The notes beneath the pieces were generated by a model. It was not told the origin of the DNA and did not search any database. It saw only the letters and a program-made list of their open reading frames with translations. From assembly GCF_964065165.1 (NCBI RefSeq), contig NZ_OZ061549.1:248001-312000 (forward strand): 64,000 nt of DNA. The letters run 5' to 3'. Source of the stretch: Levilactobacillus yonginensis (GTDB lineage Bacteria > Bacillota > Bacilli > Lactobacillales > Lactobacillaceae). Shown one piece after another: positions 17,501 to 25,832 of the stretch. A program made the position numbers and the translations under genes. The first letter of the stretch is position 1, and every line of letters starts with the position of its first letter.

Positions 17501-18490
17501 ATGTATCTTGCAGATGAACATCGTTATGAAAAAATGCCAATTCGGCGGGCTGGTAACACGGGTTTTCAGTTACCAGCTATTTCTTTTGGCATGTGGCATA
17601 GTTTTGGGGAGAACGCGAATTACGGTGACACCCGCGACATCATCCTCAAGGCGTTTGACGCCGGAATTTTTAGCTTTGATCTAGCGGCCAACTACGGTCC
17701 CGGTTCTTACGAAGCGGAGCGGTTATTTGGTCAAGTCTTGGAACGGGAATTGAAACCTTATCGTGATGAGTTGATCATCAGTAGTAAGGCCGGTTTTCAC
17801 ATGTGGCCAGGGCCTTATGGACAAATGAGTTCGCGAAAAGCCTTGACCGCTTCATTAGATCGGTCGCTTCAGGCTATGGGTTTGGACTACGTTGACATCT
17901 TTTACAGTCACCGCTTTGATCCGGAAACGGACCCAGAGGAAACGGCCGTTGCCTTGGATAATTTGGTGAAACAAGGTAAGACCTTGTACGTTGGTATCTC
18001 TAACTACACCGCCCCACAAGCTCTGGCAATGATCAAGATCTTTAAAGACCTGCATACACCATTTGTGGTCGACCAAGTTTCTTACAATATGTTGAACCAG
18101 TCCGCTGCGGACGACGGGTTATTTGACCGGTTGCGGGAAAACAATGCTGGTGCAATTGCGTATGGTCCGTTGTGTGAAGGTTTATTGACTGACAAATACT
18201 TGGACGGAATTCCTGAAGACGTTGACATTCACTGGTCTAGTGAGTATATCTTGAAACAGGGCCGTGACAAGCTCTATCAAAAGTTGGTAGGTCTGAATCA
18301 GATTGCGCAGAGTCGGGGCCAAAAGTTGTCACACATGGCGCTGGCCTGGTTGTTGCATAACCCAGTGATTACGAGCGTGATCACTGGTGCATCTAAGTCT
18401 GAACACTTGCTGGAAAATATCAAGGCGGTTCAGAACTTAGCGTTTGATCCAGAGCAATTGGCTGCAATCGATAAGATTTTAAAGGCTTAA
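17501..18490 (+). CDS. Aldo/keto reductase, YghZ/Gpr-like
   Basis: A 329-residue NADPH-dependent aldo/keto reductase. The catalytic tetrad is visible as Asp and Tyr in FDLAANYG, Lys in IISSKAGF and His in IFYSHRFD. The tail ALAWLLHNPVITSVITGASKSEHLLEN is the usual cofactor-binding end. The N-terminus YEKMPIRRAGNTGFQLPAISFGMWHSFG resembles YghZ, which reduces L-glyceraldehyde 3-phosphate and methylglyoxal. Substrate is not proven. ATG at 17501 follows GAGGAAAGGA. The gene has its own promoter and terminator. Confidence 0.9.
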   Translation: MYLADEHRYEKMPIRRAGNTGFQLPAISFGMWHSFGENANYGDTRDIILKAFDAGIFSFDLAANYGPGSYEAERLFGQVLERELKPYRDELIISSKAGFHMWPGPYGQMSSRKALTASLDRSLQAMGLDYVDIFYSHRFDPETDPEETAVALDNLVKQGKTLYVGISNYTAPQALAMIKIFKDLHTPFVVDQVSYNMLNQSAADDGLFDRLRENNAGAIAYGPLCEGLLTDKYLDGIPEDVDIHWSSEYILKQGRDKLYQKLVGLNQIAQSRGQKLSHMALAWLLHNPVITSVITGASKSEHLLENIKAVQNLAFDPEQLAAIDKILKA

Positions 18491-18510
18491 TTTAATATAG
18501 AAATATTCGG

Positions 18511-18541
18511 AATGGTTGTCGCAACTTGACGGCCATTTTTT
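18511..18541 (+). terminator. Terminator of the aldo/keto reductase gene
   Basis: AATGGTTGTC at 18511-18520 pairs fully (two G-T) with GACGGCCATT at 18528-18537, followed by T residues. Confidence 0.85.
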
Positions 18542-18742
18542 GTGTTTAATTAGATTTTAAAGTAAAGCTATTTCGAGGTGTCTTGGTTTAATGGCTGTCT
18601 TTAGAGGGGGGCATACTTGCTGACCTTTTTCTCAATGTAGTTGGCTCTCGCCTTGAACGCCGGAGACGACAATTTCGGAGAATCCGGCGTATTAGATGAT
18701 TAATCAAAATTGGTCACATAATTTACCCGGGCGTGGGGTATA
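18542..18742 (+). other. Spacer before rbsR with an unexplained hairpin
   Basis: ACGCCGGA at 18657-18664 and TCCGGCGT at 18683-18690 form a perfect 8-base stem with no T tract, so it is not a terminator. A TATAAT at 18739-18744 is the only promoter-like element; no matching -35 is seen. Confidence 0.35.
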
Positions 18743-18778
18743 ATGGGGACAGGGTTAAAGGAAATGGTGGAGGTTGCT

Positions 18779-19786
18779 ATGACACGTAAAGTAACGATTC
18801 GGGACCTTGCAGAAGCGGCGGGCGTCTCGGTCACGACAGTTTCACAGATTCTGAATGGCAAGGGCGAACGTTTTAGCCTGGATACGCGTCGGCGGGTCCA
18901 TCAACTACAAGAAGAGATGGGGTATGTGCCTGACTTCAACGCTCGTAACTTAATCATGAAGTCGGCGCAGACCATCGGTGTGTTGGTGCCAAACTTGGGG
19001 AACCCTTTCTTCAGCATGTTCATTCGCGGTGTGCAACAGACTAGTCGGGACCGACACTTCATCCCGTTGATCTTTGGCGCCAATCACGATGAAAAATTAG
19101 AGAGCTATTACCTTCAAGAGCTGATTAAACGCGCGGTGGATGGCTTGATTATTGCGAGTGCTTCCATCACGGGTGAAGCAATTGATAACATCTTAAAGAA
19201 AAATGGCATTCCTTATCTGCTGATTGATCAGAACGGCGGCCCCAGCGTTGACCGGGTTCGAATTGATGACCAACAGGGGGGACAGCTAGCTGCGCAACAT
19301 TTAGTGGCATTGGGACACCGACGGATTGCCGTGGTGATGCCCGAGCACCCCACTCAAAATTTACTGATTCGGTTGGATGGGTTTCGTAAGCAATTGGCAG
19401 AACTGGGCGTCCAACTGGCCACTACGGCCGTTGTGACGGCAGCCATGACAAAATTAGGGGGGTACCAGGCCACCTCGGCTGTCTTGGCTCAGAAACCGAC
19501 AGCAGTCTTTGCCATTAATGATGAGACGGCTCTGGGCCTAATCCGCGGTTTACATGAACAGGGACTCAAGGTTCCCGAGGACATTTCAGTGCTGGGGTAC
19601 GATGATATCGATTTGGATGAGTACGTCGTTCCTAAGTTGAGCACAATTCATCAGCCAGTGGTGACAATGGGTCAGCAGGCAACGACCTTGCTGATCAATC
19701 GGATTCAGGACCAACGTCAACCGGAACAACTGGTTAATTTACCGGTTGAACTCCGGAATCGTGAAAGCACGGGGCCGGTGAAATAA
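18779..19786 (+). CDS. rbsR: LacI-family regulator, probably RbsR
   Basis: A 335-residue repressor. The helix-turn-helix at residues 4-25 reads VTIRDLAEAAGVSVTTVSQ and the hinge helix follows in PDFNARNLIMKSA. A periplasmic-binding-protein-like sugar domain fills the rest. ATG at 18779 has GGTGGAGGT upstream; an earlier ATG at 18743 overlaps a TATAAT at 18739-18744 and would lie at the transcription start. The adjacent ribokinase gene carries a LacI-type operator, so control of ribose use is likely. Ligand identity is inferred from the neighbour. Confidence 0.85.
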   Translation: MTRKVTIRDLAEAAGVSVTTVSQILNGKGERFSLDTRRRVHQLQEEMGYVPDFNARNLIMKSAQTIGVLVPNLGNPFFSMFIRGVQQTSRDRHFIPLIFGANHDEKLESYYLQELIKRAVDGLIIASASITGEAIDNILKKNGIPYLLIDQNGGPSVDRVRIDDQQGGQLAAQHLVALGHRRIAVVMPEHPTQNLLIRLDGFRKQLAELGVQLATTAVVTAAMTKLGGYQATSAVLAQKPTAVFAINDETALGLIRGLHEQGLKVPEDISVLGYDDIDLDEYVVPKLSTIHQPVVTMGQQATTLLINRIQDQRQPEQLVNLPVELRNRESTGPVK

Positions 19787-19847
19787 TTTTTATTTAGTTC
19801 TTGTAAGCCTTTTCGAAACATGATACGCTAGGGTTATTCAAAACGGG

Positions 19848-19883
19848 TTGCCCAGTGTGTCGGCAATACGTAAAACGTTTTAC
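19848..19883 (+). promoter_or_regulatory. rbsK promoter with overlapping LacI-type operator
   Basis: TTGCCC at 19848-19853, a 17-base spacer and TAAAAC at 19871-19876. The perfect 14-base palindrome GTAAAACGTTTTAC at 19870-19883 covers the -10 element and has the central CG typical of LacI/RbsR operators. It fits the cre consensus poorly at its ends, so RbsR rather than CcpA is the better candidate. Confidence 0.6.
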
Positions 19884-19915
19884 AAACGATTCTGCTTAAG
19901 GAGTGAAGGTTAATT

Positions 19916-20839
19916 ATGTCAAACAAAGTTACGGTTCTGGGAAGTCTCAACGTTGATACGACGCTACGCGTTGCACGGATGCCTCAACCGGGGGAAACAC
20001 TTTCTACTGAAAACAAGACGAGTGCTGCTGGTGGAAAGGGTGCCAATCAGGCGGTTGCTGCTGCCCGTGCCGGTGCACAGACTAGTTTTATCGGGAAGGT
20101 CGGTAATGATGATGCCGGTCGTTTCATGGTTGAATCTCTGAATAACGATAACATTGACACCAGTGCCATTATCACGGACAAAACGGTGGGTACCGGTTCT
20201 GCCTTCATTCTGTTAGATGAAGCGGGTCAGAATAGTATTTTGGTATATGGTGGATCGAACCAACAGATTGAGGCAGCAGAAGTGGTTGCTCGTGAGAGTG
20301 AAATTGCCAAGGCTGATTTTCTGATTACTCAGTTTGAAACGCCACAGGCAGCGACGTTGGCTGCATTTAAGGTGGCAAAGCAGCATGATGTCACGACGAT
20401 TTTAAATCCAGCCCCAGCTGCTAAGATCGACCCAGAAATTTTAAAGGTGACCGACTTAGTGGTTCCTAACGAAACTGAAAGTGCTGAGTTAACTGGCATT
20501 GAGGTAACTGACGTGGCGTCTATGGATGCGAATGCCAAGAAATTCCGTGAAATGGGTGTCAAGAACCTGATTATTACGGTTGGGAGTAAGGGTGCTTACT
20601 ACGCAACTGAAAAAGAAAAGGGTTTCGTCCCAGCTTTCAAGGTCAAGGCAGTGGATACCACGGCCGCTGGTGATACGTTTATTGGTGCACTGAGCTCTCA
20701 ATTATTGCCAGATTTGAGTAATATTGCTACGGCTTTAGTTTTTGCACAACGCGCAAGTTCATTGACCGTTCAAGGTTTAGGTGCTATGCCATCGATTCCT
20801 ACGTTTGACCAGGTTCAAGCTGCGAGTGCTAAAGATTAG
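19916..20839 (+). CDS. rbsK: Ribokinase
   Basis: A 307-residue PfkB-family kinase that makes ribose 5-phosphate from ribose. The first PfkB motif is AGGKGANQAVAAARAG near residue 40, and the second is VDTTAAGDTFIGAL with the catalytic Asp in AAGD. N-terminal VTVLGSLNVDTTLRV is typical of ribokinase. AAGGAG precedes ATG at 19916. No ribose transporter gene lies nearby. With the regulator before it and transketolase after it, the cluster links ribose uptake products to the pentose phosphate pathway. Confidence 0.93.
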   Translation: MSNKVTVLGSLNVDTTLRVARMPQPGETLSTENKTSAAGGKGANQAVAAARAGAQTSFIGKVGNDDAGRFMVESLNNDNIDTSAIITDKTVGTGSAFILLDEAGQNSILVYGGSNQQIEAAEVVARESEIAKADFLITQFETPQAATLAAFKVAKQHDVTTILNPAPAAKIDPEILKVTDLVVPNETESAELTGIEVTDVASMDANAKKFREMGVKNLIITVGSKGAYYATEKEKGFVPAFKVKAVDTTAAGDTFIGALSSQLLPDLSNIATALVFAQRASSLTVQGLGAMPSIPTFDQVQAASAKD

Positions 20840-20859
20840 TTTCAGAAAATAACTTAACA

Positions 20860-20904
20860 AACGATGATCTTTCGATTAGTTTTCGGAAAGATTGTCGTTT
20901 TTTT
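20860..20904 (+). terminator. Terminator of rbsK
   Basis: AACGATGATCTTTC at 20860-20873 pairs with the GAAAGATTGTCGTT segment at 20886-20899 (with G-T pairs) and runs into a T tract. Confidence 0.85.
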
Positions 20905-21008
20905 GTGGGACGAGTGACAACCGGTTGCAATATCGATAAATCGGTATATTTTGGCATAAATAGTTTGATGACCGCAAAACCGCTATAGACCAGTCTTTTC
21001 GAAATTGG

Positions 21009-21037
21009 TTGCATTATAATTGCTTAATTGGTATAGT
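21009..21037 (+). promoter_or_regulatory. Promoter of transketolase with a structured leader
   Basis: TTGCAT at 21009-21014, a 17-base spacer and TATAGT at 21032-21037; another TATAAT at 21015-21020 overlaps. The 95-base leader contains a perfect hairpin GTTGTAC-TTTG-GTACAAC at 21068-21085 and a GC-rich GGCCG/CGGCC stem just before the ribosome binding site. Confidence 0.5.
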
Positions 21038-21136
21038 TATGAAAGTTGGTAGTTATCCATCAACCAGGTTGTACTTTGGTACAACGAAAATGCTTGGCCG
21101 TGGTCAGTCCGGCCGGATTAAGTGAGGTTATTTGTG

Positions 21137-23161
21137 ATGTTGAATACAGCTACACGTTCCGAATCGACTAATTTTGATGAAACTGATCAGCAAGCGGTTA
21201 ATGCCGTTCGTATGCTGAGCATGGATATGATTTCGCGGGCTCATTCCGGTCACCCTGGGTTGCCATTGGGGGCAGCACCCATGGCATACGTGCTATTTTC
21301 ACGACACTTACGGGTGGACCCCTCATTTCCGCAGTGGTTTAATCGGGATCGGTTTGTTTTATCCGCGGGTCATGGGTCAGCGATGCTGTACAGCTTGTTG
21401 CATCTTAGCGGATTTACATTGAGTCGGGACGACTTGATGAATTTTCGGCAATTGGGTAGTAAAACGCCTGGTCATCCGGAGTATGGCGTTACCCCTGGTG
21501 TTGACGCCACGACGGGTCCACTAGGGCAAGGAATTGGCATGGCCGTGGGGATGGCGATGGCAGAAGCTCATCTGCGAGGGGATTACAATCAGGATGGGTT
21601 TGACGTGGTTGATCACTATACTTATGCATTGTGTGGGGACGGCGACCTGATGGAAGGGGTAGCCGCGGAGTCTGCCAGCCTCGCAGGTCAGTTAAACTTA
21701 AACAAGCTAATTGTACTGTATGATTCAAACGACATTTCACTCGATGGTCCCCTAGCTAATGCGAGTCATGACAACGTTGGTCAACGTTTTACCAGCTATG
21801 GGTGGAACTACTGGTTGGTTGAAGATGGTAATGACCTGGGAGCAATTAACCGGGCCATTGAAGCGGCCAAGGCCAACGTGGATGGCCCGACCTTGATTGA
21901 AGTAAAGACCGAAATTGGGGCGGGGAGTCCTAATGCTGGTACGAACAAGGTTCACGGCGCACCTCTAAATGATGAAGATTTAGCGGCAACCCGGAAATTT
22001 TATCACTGGAATGCCGATCCATTCACGGTACCAGCTGCGGTTCACGAGCGCTTTATGACTACCATCAAATCGCGTGGTTGGGCAAGCCACCAGGAGTGGT
22101 CCAACCTCATCGCTCGGTACTCAAACGAAGAGCCTGAGTTAGCAGCACAGTTTGCTAAGGGCATCAGCAAAGCTGTTCCAGATGACTTGGATCAGCAATT
22201 ACCCACCTATTATAAGAAAGATGCACTTGCCTCACGGGCCAGTGGTCATGAGGTCTTACAACAACTGAGTGCCCAATGTCCAAACCTCTGGGGTGGGTCT
22301 GCCGACCTCTTTAGTTCCAATAAGACAGCTGTCAATGATGAAGAACGATTTGCACCGGATAATTTAACGGGTCGCAACTTGTGGTTTGGCGTGCGGGAGT
22401 TTGCTGAGGCGGCAGCCATGAATGGGATTGCGTTACATGGTGGTACCCGAGTATATGGGTCGACATTCTTTGTCTTCTCGGACTACATGAAGCCAGCCAT
22501 TCGTTTGGCAGCGCTGCAACAATTACCTGTAATTTACGTCTTTACTCATGATTCGTTAGCCGTGGGTGAGGATGGTCCGACCCATGAACCGGTGGAACAA
22601 TTAGCGGCATTACGATCGATTCCAGGGCTCACCGTTTATCGACCAGCCGATGGCAATGAGACCGTCGCTGCTTGGCGGGAAGCTCTGCTAGCAACGGACC
22701 ATCCGACGGCGATTGTGTTGACCCGTCAGGGATTGCCGACGTTACCTAAGCCAGCTGCTCGTGTTCGAAGTGGTGTTAAGCGGGGCGGGTACGTGGTTGC
22801 CGATGCCCAGGATGAGGCGGAAGGGATTCTGATGGCTTCTGGGTCTGAAGTACAATTAGCCTTGCAAGCCCAAGAAAAGTTATTAGCGTTGGGTCACGAT
22901 GTTCGGGTCGTTTCCATGCCGGGAATGGTGACCTTCAATGCTCAGTCAGCAGACTACCGTGAGAGTGTGCTGCCAGCCCATCTTCGTCGCCGGGTAGCTA
23001 TTGAAATGGCTAGCGGTGGTGATTGGTATAGGTACATTGGTCTTGATGGAACCGCTTTATTACAGGAACAGTTTGGTGCGAGTGGCAATGGTCCAGCCGT
23101 GATGAAAATGGCTGGTTTTACCCCGGACGCCGTCGTGCAAGCATACCTACAACTGAAGTAA
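21137..23161 (+). CDS. tkt: Transketolase
   Basis: A 674-residue thiamine-diphosphate enzyme that moves two-carbon units between sugar phosphates. Signature parts are [19 protein letters not shown] near the N-terminus, the TPP motif starting [12 protein letters not shown] and ending [10 protein letters not shown], and the pyrimidine domain [18 protein letters not shown] with RPADGNET after it. ATG at 21137 is preferred, since GTGAGGTT at 21122-21129 then serves as binding site; GTG at 21122 is the longest possible start. It is followed by a strong terminator. Confidence 0.95.
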   Translation: MLNTATRSESTNFDETDQQAVNAVRMLSMDMISRAHSGHPGLPLGAAPMAYVLFSRHLRVDPSFPQWFNRDRFVLSAGHGSAMLYSLLHLSGFTLSRDDLMNFRQLGSKTPGHPEYGVTPGVDATTGPLGQGIGMAVGMAMAEAHLRGDYNQDGFDVVDHYTYALCGDGDLMEGVAAESASLAGQLNLNKLIVLYDSNDISLDGPLANASHDNVGQRFTSYGWNYWLVEDGNDLGAINRAIEAAKANVDGPTLIEVKTEIGAGSPNAGTNKVHGAPLNDEDLAATRKFYHWNADPFTVPAAVHERFMTTIKSRGWASHQEWSNLIARYSNEEPELAAQFAKGISKAVPDDLDQQLPTYYKKDALASRASGHEVLQQLSAQCPNLWGGSADLFSSNKTAVNDEERFAPDNLTGRNLWFGVREFAEAAAMNGIALHGGTRVYGSTFFVFSDYMKPAIRLAALQQLPVIYVFTHDSLAVGEDGPTHEPVEQLAALRSIPGLTVYRPADGNETVAAWREALLATDHPTAIVLTRQGLPTLPKPAARVRSGVKRGGYVVADAQDEAEGILMASGSEVQLALQAQEKLLALGHDVRVVSMPGMVTFNAQSADYRESVLPAHLRRRVAIEMASGGDWYRYIGLDGTALLQEQFGASGNGPAVMKMAGFTPDAVVQAYLQLK

Positions 23162-23168
23162 CTTGGGA

Positions 23169-23204
23169 AGAGCATCTGTGACTGAGAGCCAGATGCTCTT
23201 TTTT
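23169..23204 (+). terminator. Terminator of tkt
   Basis: AGAGCATCTG at 23169-23178 pairs perfectly with CAGATGCTCT at 23190-23199, followed by T residues. Confidence 0.93.
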
Positions 23205-23294
23205 CTGACTGGATTTAAAGAAAGTCACGTCCTCAACTAGTAAGTTCTTGAAATTATTGGTATATTGGACGTAAAGACACTGGAGGCGGTTTTA

Positions 23295-24188
23295 ATGGAA
23301 ATTAGACGGATCAAGGTTCCGACGGCACTGGTTTGGTCAGCGCCGACTGCTGTAACTGAAGTGGATCAAGACTACATACAAGATGGCGATTTGACCAAAT
23401 GGTTAGCGAGTTTACAGCCCACAGACCAGGAACGCCTATCTGATCAAGACTGTATTGTGACCGAGGCATTATTCAACGACCGCGTTGTGTTGGATCGGGT
23501 TGAAGGTGACTGGGCCCACGTCTTCGTTAAACGCCAAGATAGTCGCCAGGAACGGCGGGGATACCCAGGCTGGGTGCCATTGTCACAAATGACGGCTGAC
23601 GATGAAGAGCTGGAATACCCGACGACAACGGTTCGGCTCGTACAGCCGGAGACGACATTATTAGACACCGACCGTCAACCGATTGCGCAGTTACCATTGG
23701 GCACAATCCTAACGACCACTGGCCAGGATGCAGAGTGGATTCAGGTGGTGACACCCTTGGGCCACGGCTGGATTTCAGCAAGTGCCGCTAAGTTGGGCGT
23801 TACTGGTGCTGATGACGGTAGTCGGTTATTAACACTAGGCAAACAGTTCATTGATACGCCGTACCTCTGGGGTGGTATCACGCCACAAGGTTTTGACTGT
23901 TCTGGCTTAGTCTACGCCCTACATCGGGCTTTAGGATACTCAGTACCGCGAGACGCCCAAGATCAGTTTGCGAATGGCTATCCCATCGCCCCAGAGGCTT
24001 TGACGGCTGGGGATCTGGTTTTCTTTGCTCGGGAACACGGTACGGGCCCAATTCACCACGTTGGACTCTATGCGGGCAGTGGTCAGGTCTTACATGCACC
24101 TAAACCAGGCGAGAACGTCCAGTTAACCTCTCTGACAACACCGAAGTTTGCGGCTGAATATGCCGGTGCACGGCGGTTTTGGCAATAA
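23295..24188 (+). CDS. Cytosolic NlpC/P60 endopeptidase with SH3-like domains (YkfC-like)
   Basis: A 297-residue peptidase. The N-terminal 165 residues form two SH3b-like modules (for example DRVEGDWAHVFV and LPLGTILTTTGQDAEWIQVV). The catalytic NlpC/P60 domain follows with Cys202 in FDCSGLVYALH, His254/His255 in HHVGLYAG and the HAPKPGENV end. There is no signal peptide, so it acts inside the cell, as YkfC does on muropeptides taken up during wall recycling. That role is inferred from domain order and lack of export. ATG at 23295 follows GGAGGC. Confidence 0.87.
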   Translation: MEIRRIKVPTALVWSAPTAVTEVDQDYIQDGDLTKWLASLQPTDQERLSDQDCIVTEALFNDRVVLDRVEGDWAHVFVKRQDSRQERRGYPGWVPLSQMTADDEELEYPTTTVRLVQPETTLLDTDRQPIAQLPLGTILTTTGQDAEWIQVVTPLGHGWISASAAKLGVTGADDGSRLLTLGKQFIDTPYLWGGITPQGFDCSGLVYALHRALGYSVPRDAQDQFANGYPIAPEALTAGDLVFFAREHGTGPIHHVGLYAGSGQVLHAPKPGENVQLTSLTTPKFAAEYAGARRFWQ

Positions 24189-24301
24189 TTTCAAGTCTGA
24201 AGAATTCTCTAAGGTCTGGGTTAAAATGCGACCAGCTACACGGCACATGCTATACTCAGCTTAAGGGAATCGATTAAGAAAATAGTGAAAAGAGAGGGAT
24301 C

Positions 24302-25342
24302 ATGATGAAACTCAAACACGTTATTTTAGGTCTTGCAGCCGCTGTCTTGGCTGTCGGAATTGGTGGCAGTACCGTCCGGGTCCACGCCGATACGGCGGAT
24401 ACTGCGGATACGACGAGCAGTACAACTGGTGACAGTACTTCGTCTGATAGTGGAAGCACGGTTCAGACCAAGGCACTCTCGAAGGCGTACGTGGTTTATG
24501 GCGCTGGATTGGCAAGTGAAGATAAGGACACCGTTTCGACCGCATTGGGCGTTAAGTCTAATTACACGTCGCTGACTGCTTCTGGCAGTGATTACGCGAA
24601 GTATCTGAATTCAGCAGGTACGACTGACGCTAGTATGATCAGCTCCGTGGCGCTAGCACCGGCTGACCCTGGCACTGGTGTCAAGGTTAACATTGCCGAT
24701 TACAATGGTAGCAACAACATTACCGAAGTAACCTCGCAACAATATGCGATGGTTGCTACCATGGCTGGGGTTAAGGACGTGATTATCACTGTCACGGCTG
24801 ATAAGTCCGTTTCTGGTGAATCGGCGCTGACTGGCGTTTATAAAGCGCTGGCTGCCGATGGCTTAACACTGAATTCAGAAAACACGCAAGCAGCTAATGG
24901 CGTACTAGATGCCACTCAACCAGCGATTGATTCGAATAATAATGACAAGAAGTACCCTGGGAAGCTGATGGCCGCTGTGGGGGATGTTTCCTCTGACTTG
25001 GCTAAACAGCGTCAAAATGGCAACGACTTGGCAACTAAATCAGACATCGAAGACATGCTGAACAAGGCTTTGGCTAAACGAGGGATTTCCAAGAATACTA
25101 GTTCAACGCAGATCACCAATATTGCGGTGGCTTTGAGTAAAGTTCAACAAGCCCCAGTCTCTACGAGTAAGAGCTACGTCACTAATGTAACAAATGTGGC
25201 AAATAGTCTAGCCAACAGTATTGGCAATAAAATGGCGGGTGTTAAAGACTTCGCTAACAGTGCTGATGCTAAAAAAGCTGAGAATTTCATTGTGAGAATT
25301 TGGAATAGCATCGTTAATTTCTTTAAGGGATTAGGCAATTAA
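24302..25342 (+). CDS. Exported DUF1002 protein
   Basis: A 346-residue secreted protein. A signal peptide of about 30 residues ends near VRVHAD, and a Thr/Ser/Asp-rich low-complexity stretch follows. The body matches DUF1002, a Firmicute family of unknown function; recognisable parts are YVVYGAGLASEDKDTVSTALGV and QQYAMVATMAGVKDV. There is no LPXTG or other anchor. ATG at 24302 and ATG at 24305 are both possible; GAGAGGGA lies just before. It has its own terminator. Confidence 0.83.
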   Translation: MMKLKHVILGLAAAVLAVGIGGSTVRVHADTADTADTTSSTTGDSTSSDSGSTVQTKALSKAYVVYGAGLASEDKDTVSTALGVKSNYTSLTASGSDYAKYLNSAGTTDASMISSVALAPADPGTGVKVNIADYNGSNNITEVTSQQYAMVATMAGVKDVIITVTADKSVSGESALTGVYKALAADGLTLNSENTQAANGVLDATQPAIDSNNNDKKYPGKLMAAVGDVSSDLAKQRQNGNDLATKSDIEDMLNKALAKRGISKNTSSTQITNIAVALSKVQQAPVSTSKSYVTNVTNVANSLANSIGNKMAGVKDFANSADAKKAENFIVRIWNSIVNFFKGLGN

Positions 25343-25370
25343 GTGTTACCGGAACGGTGAGATAACTAAT

Positions 25371-25398
25371 AAACGGGCGTGTGGGCGTCCGTTTTTTT
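25371..25398 (+). terminator. Terminator of the DUF1002 gene
   Basis: AAACGGGCGT at 25371-25380 pairs with GCGTCCGTTT at 25385-25394 (two G-T), followed by T residues. Confidence 0.88.
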
Positions 25399-25710
25399 GT
25401 GCAGAAAATTATATTTCACAAAGTCCGGTCTAACTGAGTTAGTTGTAACGTACAGAAAGCGACATTGATAACAACTTGTATTTTGCAATTTTACCAGTTA
25501 AATGGAAACGCTGTCGCTGTCAACTAAATAATTGTGTTTGGATTCATTAAGCAAAAGAACCAATGTTCGGTACCGAATATGAGCAACGTCCTGATACAAT
25601 AGGCTTTTAAAACATAAAATGCTCGTGAAAACGATTACGGGGAATACATGTTCTTGACCTAAAATCCGTTAATATTTCCTTAATAATTCACAAGAAACTG
25701 GGAAAACGTG
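25399..25710 (+). other. Long non-coding spacer with nested inverted repeats
   Basis: No supported reading frame. TTAGTTG at 25439-25445 pairs with CAACTAA at 25521-25527, and nested inside it AGCGACA at 25458-25464 pairs with TGTCGCT at 25512-25518. Further on, TTCGGTACCGAA at 25566-25577 is a perfect 12-base palindrome that could bind a regulator. TTGACC at 25654-25659 lacks a -10 at the right distance. Confidence 0.4.
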
Positions 25711-25719
25711 TGGTAATAT
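25711..25719 (+). promoter_or_regulatory. Extended -10 promoter of the LysM-P60 hydrolase gene
   Basis: TG-G-TAATAT at 25711-25719 is an extended -10 element about 110 bases before the gene. No convincing -35 is present. Confidence 0.4.
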
Positions 25720-25832
25720 GAATTTGTGATTCGTATTGAGTATGAACGAACGTGACTGTCACATGATTGATGTGCAGTTGTCATTCACGCTGTTTTTGAA
25801 ATCTAAAGTCATAAAAGGACGTGTTGGTAAAG

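Noticed and set aside
18743..18778. Longer N-terminus for the LacI-type regulator
   Set aside because: The upstream ATG overlaps a TATAAT, and the helix-turn-helix normally starts within a few residues of the N-terminus, as it does from ATG 18779.
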